64,000 nucleotides of DNA from an uncultured Pseudomonadota bacterium (lineage in GTDB: Bacteria > Bdellovibrionota_B > Oligoflexia > Oligoflexales > CAIYRB01): positions 17,435 to 81,434 of the forward strand of contig CAIWTN010000185.1 in NCBI GenBank assembly GCA_903915625.1, given 5' to 3'. Every line of letters begins with the position of its first letter. Positions within the stretch are counted from its first letter, which is position 1. The translations under genes were made by a program, and so were the position numbers. Below, piece after piece: positions 18,482 to 28,668 of the stretch. The notes under the pieces were generated by a model. That model saw only the letters and a program-made list of their open reading frames with translations. It searched no databases and had not been told where the DNA came from.

Positions 18482-19589
18482 ATGGATTATACACAACTTG
18501 CAAACGAAACTAAGAGAGCTCAAGAGACCTTCACCCGCGTTTGGGGGTTTCTTTGACATCCCTGGCAAACAGGAAAAGTTAAAGCAACTAGACGACAAGG
18601 TAAACGCTGACCCTAATTTCTGGAACACCCCAGAGAAGTCGGCCCCCGTCCTCAAAGAAAAGAAAGTCCTCGAACTGGCTATCCAGCGAGCAACCAAGCT
18701 CGCCGGTACTCGCGACGATCTTAATGCTGCGCTGGAGTTAGCCGCAGAAGGTGACGATGACTACCTAGGCGAGGCTAATAATCTTTACAGCCAATTAGTA
18801 CAGGAACTGCAATCATTAGAGGTGCAGAGCCTACTAGGCGGCGAGGTGGACCTCAACGACGCCGTGGTCACGATTAACTCTGGTGCGGGTGGTACGGAAT
18901 CTCAGGACTGGGTGTCCATCATGTTCCGCATGTACCTGCGCTTTGCTGAGCGCAAGGGCTGGCCCACAGAAATCTACGACCTGCTCCCTGGCGAAGAGGC
19001 TGGCATAAAGAACGTCACATTCACCGTTTCCGGACCCTATGCCTTCGGTCTACTTAAGTCAGAGTCTGGTGTGCATCGACTGGTCCGGATTAGCCCGTTT
19101 GATTCCAACGCCAGACGCCACACGAGCTTTGCCTCTGTCTTTGTAACGCCTGTAGTTGATGACAATATTGAGATCGACATCAATCCCTCCGACCTCCGTG
19201 TAGACACTTACCGGGCCAGTGGGGCTGGCGGTCAGCACGTCAACAAAACGGAATCGGCCGTCAGGATCACTCACATCCCGACCGGCGTGGTCGTTGCCAG
19301 TCAAACGCAACGGTCTCAGCACCAAAACCGTGACAATTGTATGAAGCTGTTGCGATCGGCGCTCTACGAGCGCGAAATGGAGAAGCGCCGGAAGGCTCAG
19401 GGCGACCTCGAGGCAACCAAGAGCGATATCTCCTTTGGTAGCCAGATTCGCAACTACGTCTTGCACCCCTACCAGCTGGTGAAAGATGTTCGCACGGATC
19501 ACGAGACGTCGGATAGTGCCGGCGTCCTTGACGGAGATTTAGAACCATTCATTAATGCCTATTTAGTGGCGACCCGTAAGCCAAGCTAA
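18482..19589 (+). CDS. prfB: Peptide chain release factor 2 (programmed +1 frameshift)
   Basis: ATG 18482 opens 24 codons that end at TGA 18554-18556; reading continues in the +1 frame from GAC 18555 to 19589. The shift site is the classical one (GGGGG upstream, CTT-TGA-C). RF2 recognises UGA and UAA and releases the finished peptide. The +1 frame contains the anticodon-like SPF tripeptide region (RISPFDSNARRHTSF), the catalytic GGQ loop (ASGAGGQHVNKTESAVRI) and VVASQTQRSQHQNR. The total is about 368 residues, typical for RF2. It is monocistronic, with a strong terminator downstream. Confidence 0.97.
18545..18557 (+). promoter_or_regulatory. RF2 autoregulatory frameshift site
   Basis: GGGTTTCTTTGAC ends with the CUU-UGA-C slippery context, preceded by a run of G that acts as an internal Shine-Dalgarno-like stimulator. 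When RF2 is scarce, the ribosome pauses on UGA and shifts +1, producing more RF2. The zero frame stops at TGA 18554-18556. Confidence 0.95.
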
Positions 19590-19605
19590 ATAAGTCTGCT
19601 CCCTA

Positions 19606-19640
19606 AGCCGGTCGCGTTCGCGCACCGGCTCATCTTTTTC
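19606..19640 (+). terminator. prfB terminator
   Basis: AGCCGGT and ACCGGCT arms enclose an inner CGCG-TTCG-CGCG hairpin, followed by CATCTTTTTCT. It starts 16 bases after the prfB stop. Confidence 0.8.
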
Positions 19641-19749
19641 TCACCAGAATTGGCTATGCTACCTACAGCCATGGTGTTATCGAGAAAAATGCTCTACCTT
19701 AATAGAAACAGTTCTACTTTTTGAAGCCACTCAAAAAATTGGTGCCTCA

Positions 19750-19772
19750 CACCGGACACCGGTGGGTATACT
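19750..19772 (+). promoter_or_regulatory. Possible prkA promoter/operator
   Basis: A TATACT -10-like box (19767-19772) is preceded by a perfect palindrome CACCGGTG (19757-19764) and a direct half-repeat CACCGG (19750-19755). No good -35 is seen at standard spacing, which would fit an activator-dependent promoter. This is only suggestive. Confidence 0.3.
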
Positions 19773-19824
19773 AAATAAATAGAATCTGTTGCCTGTGATT
19801 GTCGCTTTGGAAAAGGAGTTCCGA

Positions 19825-21897
19825 ATGGACGCGCAAAAACTCTTGGACCTTGTCAACAGTCGTGAATTCGGCAAGGAATTCGCGGACCTAAACTGGTCCG
19901 GCTCGTTTCGCGACTACCTAGACATCGTCGTCGAGAGGCCTGAAGTAGCCCGTACCGCATTCCAGCGTTGTTACGACATGATCATGTCCTACGGGACCCG
20001 TACCTATACGGAATATAAGAAGGAGATTACTCACTTCACCTTCTTTGACGATCCCGTTGATAACGGCAAAGATGCGATATACGGCCTAGACGTGCATCTA
20101 CAGAAATTAGTGCTGGTATTCAAAGCTGGTGCGCAGCGCTATGGACCGGAAAAACGCGTCATTTTATTGCATGGCCCGGTTGGATCTTCTAAATCCACCA
20201 TCGCACGCCTCCTTAAAAAGGGATTAGAACGCTACTCTCGCACTCCGCAAGGCGCCCTCTACACCTACGTGTGGCGTAATCTTTCCGACATCGTTGGCAT
20301 GGAAGACGTGATGCCAGATCCGATGCATGGCGAGCCTCTGCACCTGATTCCGGTCGAAAGACGGGATGCAGTGCTACGCGCATTGAATCAAAATCGCGAC
20401 CGCAGTCGGCAGGTCTTCATAGAGGGCGATATCAACCCAGCAAGCCGCTATGTTTACCGCGCTCTCATGGAGCATTACCGCGGTGACTGGGAGAAGATGC
20501 TCGAGAACCACGTAGAAGTCCGCCGCCTAGTGCTATCTGAGCGTGACCGCGTCGGTATCGGCACCTACCAGCCTAAAGACGAAAAGAACCAGGACTCAAC
20601 TGAGCTCACCGGCGACATTAACTACCGCAAGATCGCTGAATACGGCTCTGACTCAGATCCTCGGGCCTTCAATTTTGACGGTGAATTCAATATCGCCAAT
20701 CGCGGCATTGTCGAGTTCATCGAGGTTTTGAAGCTGGACGTCGCCTTCCTTTATGACTTATTGACGGCGAGCCAGGAACATAAGATCAAACCGAAGAAGT
20801 TCGCGCAGTGTGATATCGACGAAGTGATCATCGGGCATACCAACGAACCGGAATTCAAAAAGCTACAGAACAACGAGTTCATGGAAGCGCTACGCGACCG
20901 GACGATCAAGATCGACGTCCCCTACATTACAAAGCTTCAAGAAGAGATCAAGATCTACGAGAAGGACTTCAACTCGGTATCCGTGCCCCACATTCATATC
21001 GCTCCGCATACGCTTGAAATGGCCGGCATGTGGTCCATCTTGACTCGCCTTGAAGAGCCTAAAAAAGCCAACTTGACCCTGATGCAAAAGTTGAAGCTTT
21101 ATAACGGCAAGACGACTCAGCAGTTCACTGAAGACAACATCAAGGAACTGCGCAAAGAGGCGAAGCGCGAGGGTATGGATGGCATTTCGCCACGCTACGT
21201 GCAGGATAAAATTTCAAACGCATTAGTGGTCGATAAGGGCGGCGGCTGTATCAACCCGTTCATTGTCCTCAATGAACTAGACTCAGGCCTCAAGGCGCAT
21301 TCGCTGATCAACAACGAAGAGATTCGCAAACACTACCGCGAACTCCTCTCCGAAGTGAAACGCGAGTACGAGGATATCGTCAAACACGAAGTCCAGCGTG
21401 CCATCTCCGCCGACGAGTCTGCGATCGACAAGTTGTGCGGCAACTATATCGACAACGTCAAAGCCTACGTACAGCGTGAAAAGGTGCGCAACCCATTCAC
21501 GGGGGCCGACGAAGAGCCCGATGAGCGCCTCATGCGCGCGATCGAAGAGAAGATCGACATCTCCGAGAGCCGCAAAGACGACTTCCGGCGTGAGATCATG
21601 AACTATATCGGCGCATTGGCTTTGGAAAAACGCTCTTTTGACTTCCGCACCAATGAGCGCCTCCACCGCGCCCTAGAGCTTAAACTTTTCGAAGATCAAA
21701 AAGATACGATCAAGCTAACGACCCTGGTATCCAGCGTCGTCGACCGGGAAACACAGGCTAAAATCGACGTGGTTAAAAATCGCCTGATTAAAAACTACGG
21801 CTACTGTGAGATCTGCTCTAGCGATGCGCTAAGCTTCGTAGCGAGCATATTCGCCCGCGGCGACGTGACCAAAGCTGACAAGGACAAACAGCCTTAA
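19825..21897 (+). CDS. prkA: PrkA family serine protein kinase
   Basis: ATG 19825 has AAGGAG six bases upstream; a longer TTG frame from 19789 adds an unsupported leader. The product is 690 residues. The N-terminal AAA-type domain holds Walker [10 protein letters not shown] (about 117-125) and the family block [20 protein letters not shown]; the C-terminal PrkA domain follows. In enterobacteria PrkA (YeaG) works with YeaH in nitrogen-starvation and stress adaptation. Here it is followed at once by the DUF444 and SpoVR genes, the conserved three-gene module. Confidence 0.94.
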   Translation: MDAQKLLDLVNSREFGKEFADLNWSGSFRDYLDIVVERPEVARTAFQRCYDMIMSYGTRTYTEYKKEITHFTFFDDPVDNGKDAIYGLDVHLQKLVLVFKAGAQRYGPEKRVILLHGPVGSSKSTIARLLKKGLERYSRTPQGALYTYVWRNLSDIVGMEDVMPDPMHGEPLHLIPVERRDAVLRALNQNRDRSRQVFIEGDINPASRYVYRALMEHYRGDWEKMLENHVEVRRLVLSERDRVGIGTYQPKDEKNQDSTELTGDINYRKIAEYGSDSDPRAFNFDGEFNIANRGIVEFIEVLKLDVAFLYDLLTASQEHKIKPKKFAQCDIDEVIIGHTNEPEFKKLQNNEFMEALRDRTIKIDVPYITKLQEEIKIYEKDFNSVSVPHIHIAPHTLEMAGMWSILTRLEEPKKANLTLMQKLKLYNGKTTQQFTEDNIKELRKEAKREGMDGISPRYVQDKISNALVVDKGGGCINPFIVLNELDSGLKAHSLINNEEIRKHYRELLSEVKREYEDIVKHEVQRAISADESAIDKLCGNYIDNVKAYVQREKVRNPFTGADEEPDERLMRAIEEKIDISESRKDDFRREIMNYIGALALEKRSFDFRTNERLHRALELKLFEDQKDTIKLTTLVSSVVDRETQAKIDVVKNRLIKNYGYCEICSSDALSFVASIFARGDVTKADKDKQP

Positions 21898-21918
21898 GAC
21901 TGAGAAAAGAGGTCGCAA

Positions 21919-23028
21919 ATGCCGATGCACATGGAATCGGACCTCAACCGGTTCCGCAAGATCGTTCGCGGGAAGATCAAGAAGGAGCTTCGCCGCTTCA
22001 TCTCCTCCGGCGACTTGATTGGACGGCAGGGCAAAAAACAAGTGACGATCCCCTTACCTAGGATCGACATTCCTCATTTCCAGTACGGCTCGAATGAGCA
22101 AGGCGGCGTTGGGCAAGGTAACGGCGAGGTCGGCGACCAAGTAGGTCAAGGTGACCCGCAACCAGGCGAGGGTCAGGCCGGAGACTCTGCTGGTCAGCAT
22201 AGTCTTGAAGTGGATGTCACCTTGCAAGAATTGGCGGAGATCCTCGGCGAGGAACTCGAACTCCCCAACATTGAAAACAAGGGCAAGAAAAACATCGAGG
22301 ACAAGCAGTATAAGTACACTGGTATCCTCAAACAGGGTCCGGAGTCGCTTAGGCACTTCAAGCGTACTTATAAAGAGGCTCTGCGCCGCGCCATCTCTTC
22401 TGGCAATTACGACCCAGAAAATCCTGTCATCATCCCAAGAAAAGAAGATAAGCGCTACAGGTCCTACCGAGTCTACAACCTGCCGGTAGCAAATGCCGCG
22501 ATCATCTACATGATGGATGTTTCGGGGTCCATGGGGGATGAGCAGAAGGAAATCGTTCGGCTCACTAGTTTTTGGCTAGATACTTGGTTATCGACGCAGT
22601 ATGCCGGCCTAGAGCGACGCTACATCATTCATGATGCCACGGCGCGCGAAGTCGATCAGCAGACGTTCTACCGGACTAAAGAGTCGGGTGGGACCTTGAT
22701 CAGTTCGGCGTACCGATTGGCTCAGAAGATGATTGAAGAGTCATTTGATCCGGCGGAATGGAATATCTACTTATTCCACTTTTCTGACGGCGACAATTGG
22801 TCGGGCAACGACACCGCCGAGTGCATGAAGATCCTGGAGGGCCAATTAATTCCAGCCTCCAATCTATTCGCCTATGGCCAGGTCGAATCTCGCTATGGAT
22901 CTGGTCAATTTTTGCGCGACTTACAGAAGCACTTTGGCGATACATCAAATAAAATCACGCTATCTCAAATTAAAGATCGAGATGCGATAGTAGACGCTCT
23001 CAAAACGTTTCTTGGCAAAGGCAAATAA
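21919..23028 (+). CDS. YeaH/YhbH (DUF444) family protein
   Basis: The 369-residue protein has a basic N-terminal region, a Gly/Gln-rich low-complexity linker (about 57-93), and a C-terminal von Willebrand A-like domain with the MIDAS motif MDVSGSMG (Asp200, Ser202, Ser204). It is the standard middle partner of the prkA-yeaH-spoVR module, 21 bases after prkA. Its role is not biochemically settled; it is thought to act with the PrkA kinase in stress response, or sporulation in Bacillus. Confidence 0.93.
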   Translation: MPMHMESDLNRFRKIVRGKIKKELRRFISSGDLIGRQGKKQVTIPLPRIDIPHFQYGSNEQGGVGQGNGEVGDQVGQGDPQPGEGQAGDSAGQHSLEVDVTLQELAEILGEELELPNIENKGKKNIEDKQYKYTGILKQGPESLRHFKRTYKEALRRAISSGNYDPENPVIIPRKEDKRYRSYRVYNLPVANAAIIYMMDVSGSMGDEQKEIVRLTSFWLDTWLSTQYAGLERRYIIHDATAREVDQQTFYRTKESGGTLISSAYRLAQKMIEESFDPAEWNIYLFHFSDGDNWSGNDTAECMKILEGQLIPASNLFAYGQVESRYGSGQFLRDLQKHFGDTSNKITLSQIKDRDAIVDALKTFLGKGK

Positions 23029-23032
23029 GTCT

Positions 23033-24526
23033 ATGCATGGTTACAATACCCAACTGACGCCAGAGCTTGAAGAGGTCGCCGCGCGGCTGGCTGATGCAGC
23101 ACGTGCAGCCGGCCTAGACTTCTTTGATACGATCTTTGAATTGGTGGACTACAAGCAACTGAATGAGATCGCGGCATATGGTGGATTCCCGACGCGCTAT
23201 CCCCACTGGCGCTGGGGTATGGAATACGAGCGACTGTCTAAAAGCTACACCTACGGTCTGTCGATTATCTATGAAATGGTCATCAACAACGACCCCTGCT
23301 ACGCCTATCTCTTGCGTGCAAATGACATGGTCTACCAAAAGACCGTAATTGCTCATGTTTATGGCCACTGCGACTTTTTCAAAAATAATTATTGGTTTAG
23401 CAAGACCAATCGGAAAATGCTCAATCAAATGGCGAATCATGCCGTTTTAATGAGAAAATTTATCGATGAAGTCGGACAAGACGAAGTCGAGTCTTTTATT
23501 GATACCTGCCTCTCCCTAGAAAACCTGATCGATATTCACTCGCCCTTCAAAGCTCAGCCGAAAAAGAGTGAAGACCAAGACGAATACGGTCGCCCAAAAC
23601 AGCCATCTAAAATCAAAGCCAAGTCCTATATGGACAACTATATTAATCCCGCCGAGTTCATGGAATATCAGCGGCGCAAGCAGGTTGAAGAGGCCGAAAA
23701 GGTCAAAGGCTTCCCAGAAAACCCCGAGCGGGATGTACTCAAATTTCTAATAGACCATGCACCGATGTCTAGCTGGGAAAAGCGCGTCCTTGGGATCATT
23801 CGGGATGAGTCCTATTATTTTGCGCCGCAAGCACAGACCAAAATTCTCAATGAGGGATGGGCTACCTATTGGCATAGCAAAATGATGACTCAGATCGCCC
23901 CCCTCCACGAGAGCGAGATCATCGACTACTGCGATCACTTCGCAGGTGTGGTGGCATCCCACCCAGGCGGCCTTAACCCCTATAAACTCGGCGTTGAATT
24001 GCTGCGACACATCGAACGCAGATGGGACCGAGGCCAGTTCGGGATCGATTATCTACACTGTGATGATCCCAAAACGCGCTCAGAGTGGAATAAAAATCTT
24101 GGCCTAGGAAAACAAAAGCTCCTTGAGGTGCGTCGTATCCATAACGACATCACCTTCCTAGACGAGTTCTTGGACGAGGACTTCTGCCACGAATCGAAGA
24201 TGTTCCTATACGATTACGACCGGCGCTCGAATCGGCATGTGATCTCGAGTCGCGACTTCCGCGAGATAAAACAACGCTTATTGCAGCAGCTGACCAACTT
24301 CGGCCAACCGATTATCAGGGTCGTCGATGGCAACTTCCGCAATCGCGGCGAGCTCCTCCTCACTCACAGTCATGAGGGAGCTGATTTAAAACACGATGCG
24401 ACCCTAGAGACTTTGAAGAATCTACACCGTATTTGGAAGCGACCGGTACACATCGATACCTTGTTCGAAGAGGTTAAAAGAAGGATCTCCTATGACGGTA
24501 CGAACCACCAGATTGAGAAAATCTGA
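23033..24526 (+). CDS. SpoVR family protein
   Basis: ATG 23033 lies four bases after the yeaH stop; a TTG frame starting at 23012 would overlap it. The product is about 497 residues and matches SpoVR throughout: YGGFPTRYPHWRWGMEYERL, CYAYLLRAND, the histidine-rich YGHCDFFKNNYWF, PQAQTKILNEGWATYWHSK, and a C-terminal VVDGNFRNRGELLLTH. SpoVR is needed for spore cortex in Bacillus and accompanies PrkA/YeaH in many non-sporulating proteobacteria. It is the third gene of the module; its end overlaps the next gene by 35 bases. Confidence 0.94.
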   Translation: MHGYNTQLTPELEEVAARLADAARAAGLDFFDTIFELVDYKQLNEIAAYGGFPTRYPHWRWGMEYERLSKSYTYGLSIIYEMVINNDPCYAYLLRANDMVYQKTVIAHVYGHCDFFKNNYWFSKTNRKMLNQMANHAVLMRKFIDEVGQDEVESFIDTCLSLENLIDIHSPFKAQPKKSEDQDEYGRPKQPSKIKAKSYMDNYINPAEFMEYQRRKQVEEAEKVKGFPENPERDVLKFLIDHAPMSSWEKRVLGIIRDESYYFAPQAQTKILNEGWATYWHSKMMTQIAPLHESEIIDYCDHFAGVVASHPGGLNPYKLGVELLRHIERRWDRGQFGIDYLHCDDPKTRSEWNKNLGLGKQKLLEVRRIHNDITFLDEFLDEDFCHESKMFLYDYDRRSNRHVISSRDFREIKQRLLQQLTNFGQPIIRVVDGNFRNRGELLLTHSHEGADLKHDATLETLKNLHRIWKRPVHIDTLFEEVKRRISYDGTNHQIEKI

Positions 24527-26258
24527 CGCTAAGCTCACCTTGCTCGCACTTGCATGGTGGATAGCTGGTTCGGTAGTAGCTCTCGCGGCTAGCGAAGCTA
24601 GACTGCCCATTATCCAAAATGTTGGCGTCATACCCGTGCAGTGGGAAGGCTCTGCGAGCGCGATCCCAAACAAAGACACCATCGAGCAAGGGTTTCCTAC
24701 GGCCGTGCGTTCGACCCACAGGTTTCGCGTCTTAGGCGACGAATTGGTCGCCGGCTTGTGGCAGACAGAGCGCGGCCGCAGCGACCTACGCGACCAGTAC
24801 GAAGCTCAGGCATTCATGGGGTTAACGGTTAACCAAAGAGAAGGTGTACTCACCCTGACTGCGCGCCTCATGGACCCCGCTTTGAAGACCGAGCTTCTTG
24901 AGACGGAAACTGTCACGACCGGCTGGCTCACCGATGCGAGCCCTCAGCAGATCACTGATAAGCTCGAAAGTTTGACCTACAGGATTATCAACAGACTCCC
25001 TGTCGATGTCGCCGTGACCTCTGTGCAAGGACAGTTTCTCACCCTGTCTGGTGGGACGGAGCAAAATATTGCCATTGGCGATCATGTTGACGTAGTGCGA
25101 AGCAACATAAAAAGCCTACACCCTGCCAATGGCACATGGTTAGAGTTCCAGACCAAACCACTCGGAACTGCTCAAGTCGTCGACACCAAAAGCACAACTT
25201 CCGTCGCCCGCATCACCAAACAGACCTATGACAATGCCATCGAAGTCAGTGACGGAGCCAGGATCAGCGCCATTGCCTCGCGCGTAAAATTTGCGCGGTT
25301 AGCCGCCAATTCTGGACTCAAAGATGCCGGTAGACAGGACACAGTTATTGTTTCGCCGCTTTATGTCCCAGGCGCAGCACCTATCGCCAGATCAGTCGGC
25401 AATAAACTTGCGGAAGAAAATGAGACTACACCTGATCCTGAGCAAACCAATGCGGTCAATGCTGACTACCCAAACACAGAGTCAAAACCTTCTGCATCAC
25501 CTAACTCAGCAGTAAAACCAAATGAAAATCAGGTAAATATCGACGAATCTTCGCCAAATCTTTGGGATGATATTAGCAAAGAGGCTGGTGGCCATCGACT
25601 CATTGACTATGCCAGCCTCTCCGCCGGGCCATTACTCTGGCGAGTCAGTGGCGTCGGAATAGCTGGAGCAGCGAGCAAATTCCCTTTGCTACTAATGAAT
25701 AATATTGGAGCAAACGTAAGTAGAACTTTAATCTTCAAAATTAAAAACGACTTCGGGGCGAAATTATTAGCCGGTAGCACTGCCAAAGGTCGCTTTTCCG
25801 GCTACGAGGGTAGTACGAGAATCTATTGGGAAGAGGATCTACCCGTAGTGATAGGAGGCATCGTCAAAGGCTGGCGCGGCGGTGGAGTCGGACACATTAA
25901 AGGCCTATCCGTCACAGGTGAATCCTTCGGCGGTGGTGACTGGGTTTCTGGCGGTGGCTTTATCGGACTCCTAGGAACATTGCCCGCAAGCTTACTAGGC
26001 GACCGTTACGATTGGTCCGCAGAGTTCACACTGATACCGCTTACGATTGGCAGAGTGGGACTTGCTGGTAAGTGGCAGCAAATACAATCGGCATTTGGCT
26101 ACCATGCGACTCTGGATACAACGCAATATCGCCCACCACAGATGCTAGCTTGGGGGGCAGGTATTGATATAGGTAACGAAGAGCAGAGCCTACGCAACGA
26201 CTTGCGCGCTAAGTTCCGCATCTATGATATTCACGTAATAGCAAAATATCGTTTTTAG
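24492..26258 (+). CDS. Exported protein with FlgT-like domain, probable outer-membrane association
   Basis: ATG 24492 has AGAAGGA seven bases upstream and starts 35 bases inside spoVR, so the two are translationally linked. The protein is 588 residues. A signal peptide (cut near VVALAAS) leads into an N-terminal mixed domain, a beta domain with GTEQNIAIGDHVDVVR resembling the FlgT C-terminal fold (about 185-260), a disordered Asn/Pro/Glu-rich linker (about 295-355), then a glycine-rich beta region ending in a terminal strand with a final Phe (HVIAKYRF), as in outer-membrane barrels. Function is unknown; the context ties it to the PrkA stress module. Confidence 0.7.
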   Translation: MTVRTTRLRKSDAKLTLLALAWWIAGSVVALAASEARLPIIQNVGVIPVQWEGSASAIPNKDTIEQGFPTAVRSTHRFRVLGDELVAGLWQTERGRSDLRDQYEAQAFMGLTVNQREGVLTLTARLMDPALKTELLETETVTTGWLTDASPQQITDKLESLTYRIINRLPVDVAVTSVQGQFLTLSGGTEQNIAIGDHVDVVRSNIKSLHPANGTWLEFQTKPLGTAQVVDTKSTTSVARITKQTYDNAIEVSDGARISAIASRVKFARLAANSGLKDAGRQDTVIVSPLYVPGAAPIARSVGNKLAEENETTPDPEQTNAVNADYPNTESKPSASPNSAVKPNENQVNIDESSPNLWDDISKEAGGHRLIDYASLSAGPLLWRVSGVGIAGAASKFPLLLMNNIGANVSRTLIFKIKNDFGAKLLAGSTAKGRFSGYEGSTRIYWEEDLPVVIGGIVKGWRGGGVGHIKGLSVTGESFGGGDWVSGGGFIGLLGTLPASLLGDRYDWSAEFTLIPLTIGRVGLAGKWQQIQSAFGYHATLDTTQYRPPQMLAWGAGIDIGNEEQSLRNDLRAKFRIYDIHVIAKYRF

Positions 26259-26303
26259 CAGGCGCTGCGAAAACTTATCGTCGCCGGAACGCCGCCTGCT
26301 AAA
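26254..26303. repeat. Inverted repeat between convergent genes
   Basis: An 11-base arm TTTAGCAGGCG (26254-26264) is repeated in inverse at 26293-26303, with 28 bases between. It contains the stop codon of the plus-strand gene and faces the end of the minus-strand gene at 26310. There is no following T-run, so it is a weak bidirectional terminator or an mRNA 3'-end structure. Confidence 0.5.
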
Positions 26304-26309
26304 GAGCAA

Positions 26310-27179
26310 CTATTTGCAGATTACTGCCTTGTCAAACTTAGCGATAGGCAGCTGAATGGTTTTGACCTCGCCGACATCGATTGTGTTAGTCGGGAGGGAG
26401 GCTGTTTCTCGCATTAAAGAAGAGGCTCTTTTAAGCGCCGGCCTCACATCTTGATCCTTCATGCCCTGATTAAGCAGCTCTTCCCTAACTCTCGATAAGC
26501 CAGTGATGGCACCAGTATACAACTGAGCATCTGGCTCCTGAACCACGACAAACTGAAAGAAGAATATGGCATCTTCCGTTTGACTATCAGCTGGTCGCGA
26601 AGTTAGCTCATTAAAATCGGCACGCGATTTGCCAACACAAGAGCCCTTACCAGCGCGATCAGAGCATAGATACAGCCCATAAATTCCAGCGCGCTTATTA
26701 TTGACAGGCAAATCAACAGTAATACCATCCGCAAGGCTGTCGAGAGACAGGGTGCGCGACGCAGCCTTTGTCGGTTTATCGCCGCCATTAACCGGCTCCA
26801 AAGCCAGCAAGACCTGGCCGCGATCACCGACCAGTGCTTTGATGGCCTCAAAATCGGCAGCATGACAAACGTGAGTAGATTTAACGTCTACCTTAAGGGC
26901 GGTTGCACCGTCTTTATCAGTTACATAACTCACTGTGTTAAGACCGACGCGGCTCCGTCTAATTTCTGGATAATTTAGTGCCTCGGCTTCGCTCTTAGGC
27001 GATCCCGCGGACTTATGCGTACGATCCGCAGCGACCGGGGCTGAGCCCTCAGGCAAACTTTCGGCTGCTGGCGCCGCTTTCTCAGAACGTCTTAATTTTT
27101 TATTTCCAACTTTAAGCACAACTAAAAGCCCAATGATGGCCCCACCTAATAGCAACATGTTTCTAGTTCTTGGATCCAT
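26310..27179 (-). CDS. Membrane-anchored protein of the minor-pilin operon
   Basis: ATG 27179 has a strong AGGAGG six bases upstream, which decides it over the longer frame from 27215. The product is 289 residues: one N-terminal helix (about 8-24), a basic stop, an Ala/Pro-rich linker, then a periplasmic beta-rich domain with four scattered cysteines (STHVCHA, YLCSD, GSCVG, VICK). No family is recognised. It is the last gene behind three pilin-like genes, so it may be a pilus accessory or assembly protein. This role is inference from position. Confidence 0.68.
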   Translation of the reverse strand: MDPRTRNMLLLGGAIIGLLVVLKVGNKKLRRSEKAAPAAESLPEGSAPVAADRTHKSAGSPKSEAEALNYPEIRRSRVGLNTVSYVTDKDGATALKVDVKSTHVCHAADFEAIKALVGDRGQVLLALEPVNGGDKPTKAASRTLSLDSLADGITVDLPVNNKRAGIYGLYLCSDRAGKGSCVGKSRADFNELTSRPADSQTEDAIFFFQFVVVQEPDAQLYTGAITGLSRVREELLNQGMKDQDVRPALKRASSLMRETASLPTNTIDVGEVKTIQLPIAKFDKAVICK

Positions 27180-27246
27180 CTCAGTCCTCCTTGACTCCAG
27201 ATCATCAGAGCGCATTTACTTTTAGCGTTCGGTTACCAATCAAATC

Positions 27247-27960
27247 TCAATTCGCGTTCATCTTCATATTAGCAAAATTAGTATAGGGAAGAATTATACT
27301 ACGCTCCAAAACTGAAAGAGCACCAGCCTTCTGACTTGGTGACAAAAATACTGAAGTAAATGCCACCATCAAAGGACTAGTGCCACTTTGGGTGAAGCAG
27401 GCATTAAACCCTAGGATCCCATTGATCCTGAAAGAGCTAGCCGAATTGGATCCATTATGGGGAAACCTTACAATTCTGTTTACTGCACCAGCGCTAGTAA
27501 CCGTGACAATTGGCATCAGTCCTTGAGGACAGGCCATGCAGCCATTGGGCATCGCCGTTCCAAAATTGAGAGTGTTGAATCGAGTCATTGCATTTATACT
27601 ACCTGGACTGACGCAGCCACTGGTATAGGTTTTAGTTTCCAAAGTCCCCGCCATACCGTGCGCCACGGTAAGTTTCAAACTAGGACAATTAGTTGTACAA
27701 GGAGCGTTGGATTGGGACAACAGACTATAACTTGCACGAGCATTCCAACCAATTCGCAGACTATTCAGAAACTCCTCAACTTCACTCTTCACATCTGCAC
27801 GCAACGATTCTTGTGCCTTTGAACGATTCACGCTAATAAAAAAAGAAATAGCTGCATACATGATTATGGCCACAATGCCAGTGGCCATGACGAGCTCGAT
27901 GATGGTCATCCCCAGCTGACTGTTCCTATTTAAAAATCTGCTCTGCTCAAAGCGCCACAT
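27247..27960 (-). CDS. Type IV prepilin-like protein (PilW/PulJ-type minor pilin)
   Basis: It encodes 237 residues. A leader of 17 residues ends in Gly and is followed by MTIIELVMATGIVAIIMYA, the class III signal with Glu at mature +5 (N-terminal cleavage and methylation motif). The C-terminal part has paired cysteines and a loop with CTTNC and CMAC, typical of minor pilins. It overlaps the upstream pilin gene by 14 bases. Minor pilins prime pilus or pseudopilus assembly at the inner membrane. The identity as a minor pilin is well supported; the exact subtype is not. Confidence 0.82.
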   Translation of the reverse strand: MWRFEQSRFLNRNSQLGMTIIELVMATGIVAIIMYAAISFFISVNRSKAQESLRADVKSEVEEFLNSLRIGWNARASYSLLSQSNAPCTTNCPSLKLTVAHGMAGTLETKTYTSGCVSPGSINAMTRFNTLNFGTAMPNGCMACPQGLMPIVTVTSAGAVNRIVRFPHNGSNSASSFRINGILGFNACFTQSGTSPLMVAFTSVFLSPSQKAGALSVLERSIILPYTNFANMKMNAN

Positions 27961-28627
27961 TAATCGCCCCAGCGCGTGATTTTACCATATTTTCCTGGTT
28001 GACTCGCATCAGCCACTTCACCGAATAGTAGACCTCTAGCCCCTTACCGGCATTTGCCACGACGGTTCCGCAAGGCACATCAATATCTTTCTGCAAATCT
28101 TTAATATGTACGACCACCTGCAAAAAAGCAGCTTTAGCCTGAATCATCGCATCCATATCATTGGATCTCATGACGGTAGAGTTCAAATTCACCTGATAGC
28201 ATGCATAAAAAGTTGAAGCTGCCTGGGCTGTAGCAGCGCTAAAAATAGGTTTACTCATGCAGCGGTTGTAGTCTGGATCTCCCGGGAATTTACCGACTAT
28301 CCCCGTTTTAACGGTGCTATCTATTGATCCAATATTGGCTAAATTAATTTTGTTTATTAAATTTATATTACCACACCGCGCCCCTGGACCAGCTGCATTT
28401 ACATAATTCTTAAATGACTGCGCTACCACTTGCACCACAGCAGCATCCATCTCCCGCGAAGCTTCGTTTGCTGTGACACGGCGTCTAGACTTATTCAAAG
28501 CACTGATGCCCATTCCCGCCGAAAGGACGAGGATGATCAAAATCGCCGCACCAACCATTGCAGACAGCAGAGTCTCGCCGGATTGGCCGTTGCGACGCAT
28601 TAGCATCTTATGAAATCTAGCATTCAT
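27947..28627 (-). CDS. Type IV prepilin-like protein lacking the +5 glutamate
   Basis: ATG 28627 has GGAG eight bases upstream; the GTG at 28636 is less likely. The product is 226 residues. A basic leader ends in Gly17, followed by ETLLSAMVGAAILIILVLSAG, a pilin-like hydrophobic helix. Glu is at +1 and Ser at +5, so the usual +5 glutamate is missing, as in GspK-type minor pseudopilins at the tip. The remainder is a globular periplasmic domain with several cysteines. It lies between the Hint-domain gene and the PilW-like gene in one operon. Confidence 0.75.
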   Translation of the reverse strand: MNARFHKMLMRRNGQSGETLLSAMVGAAILIILVLSAGMGISALNKSRRRVTANEASREMDAAVVQVVAQSFKNYVNAAGPGARCGNINLINKINLANIGSIDSTVKTGIVGKFPGDPDYNRCMSKPIFSAATAQAASTFYACYQVNLNSTVMRSNDMDAMIQAKAAFLQVVVHIKDLQKDIDVPCGTVVANAGKGLEVYYSVKWLMRVNQENMVKSRAGAINVAL

Positions 28628-28668
28628 CGGGAGCACTCCGCATTAATACGCAACATGATCGGCATCTC

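Noticed and set aside
19059..19548. Two antisense frames over prfB
   Set aside because: They overlap a certain gene fully and have no ribosome sites or homology.
21283..21666. Antisense frame of 127 codons over prkA
   Set aside because: A shadow of strong codon bias in prkA.
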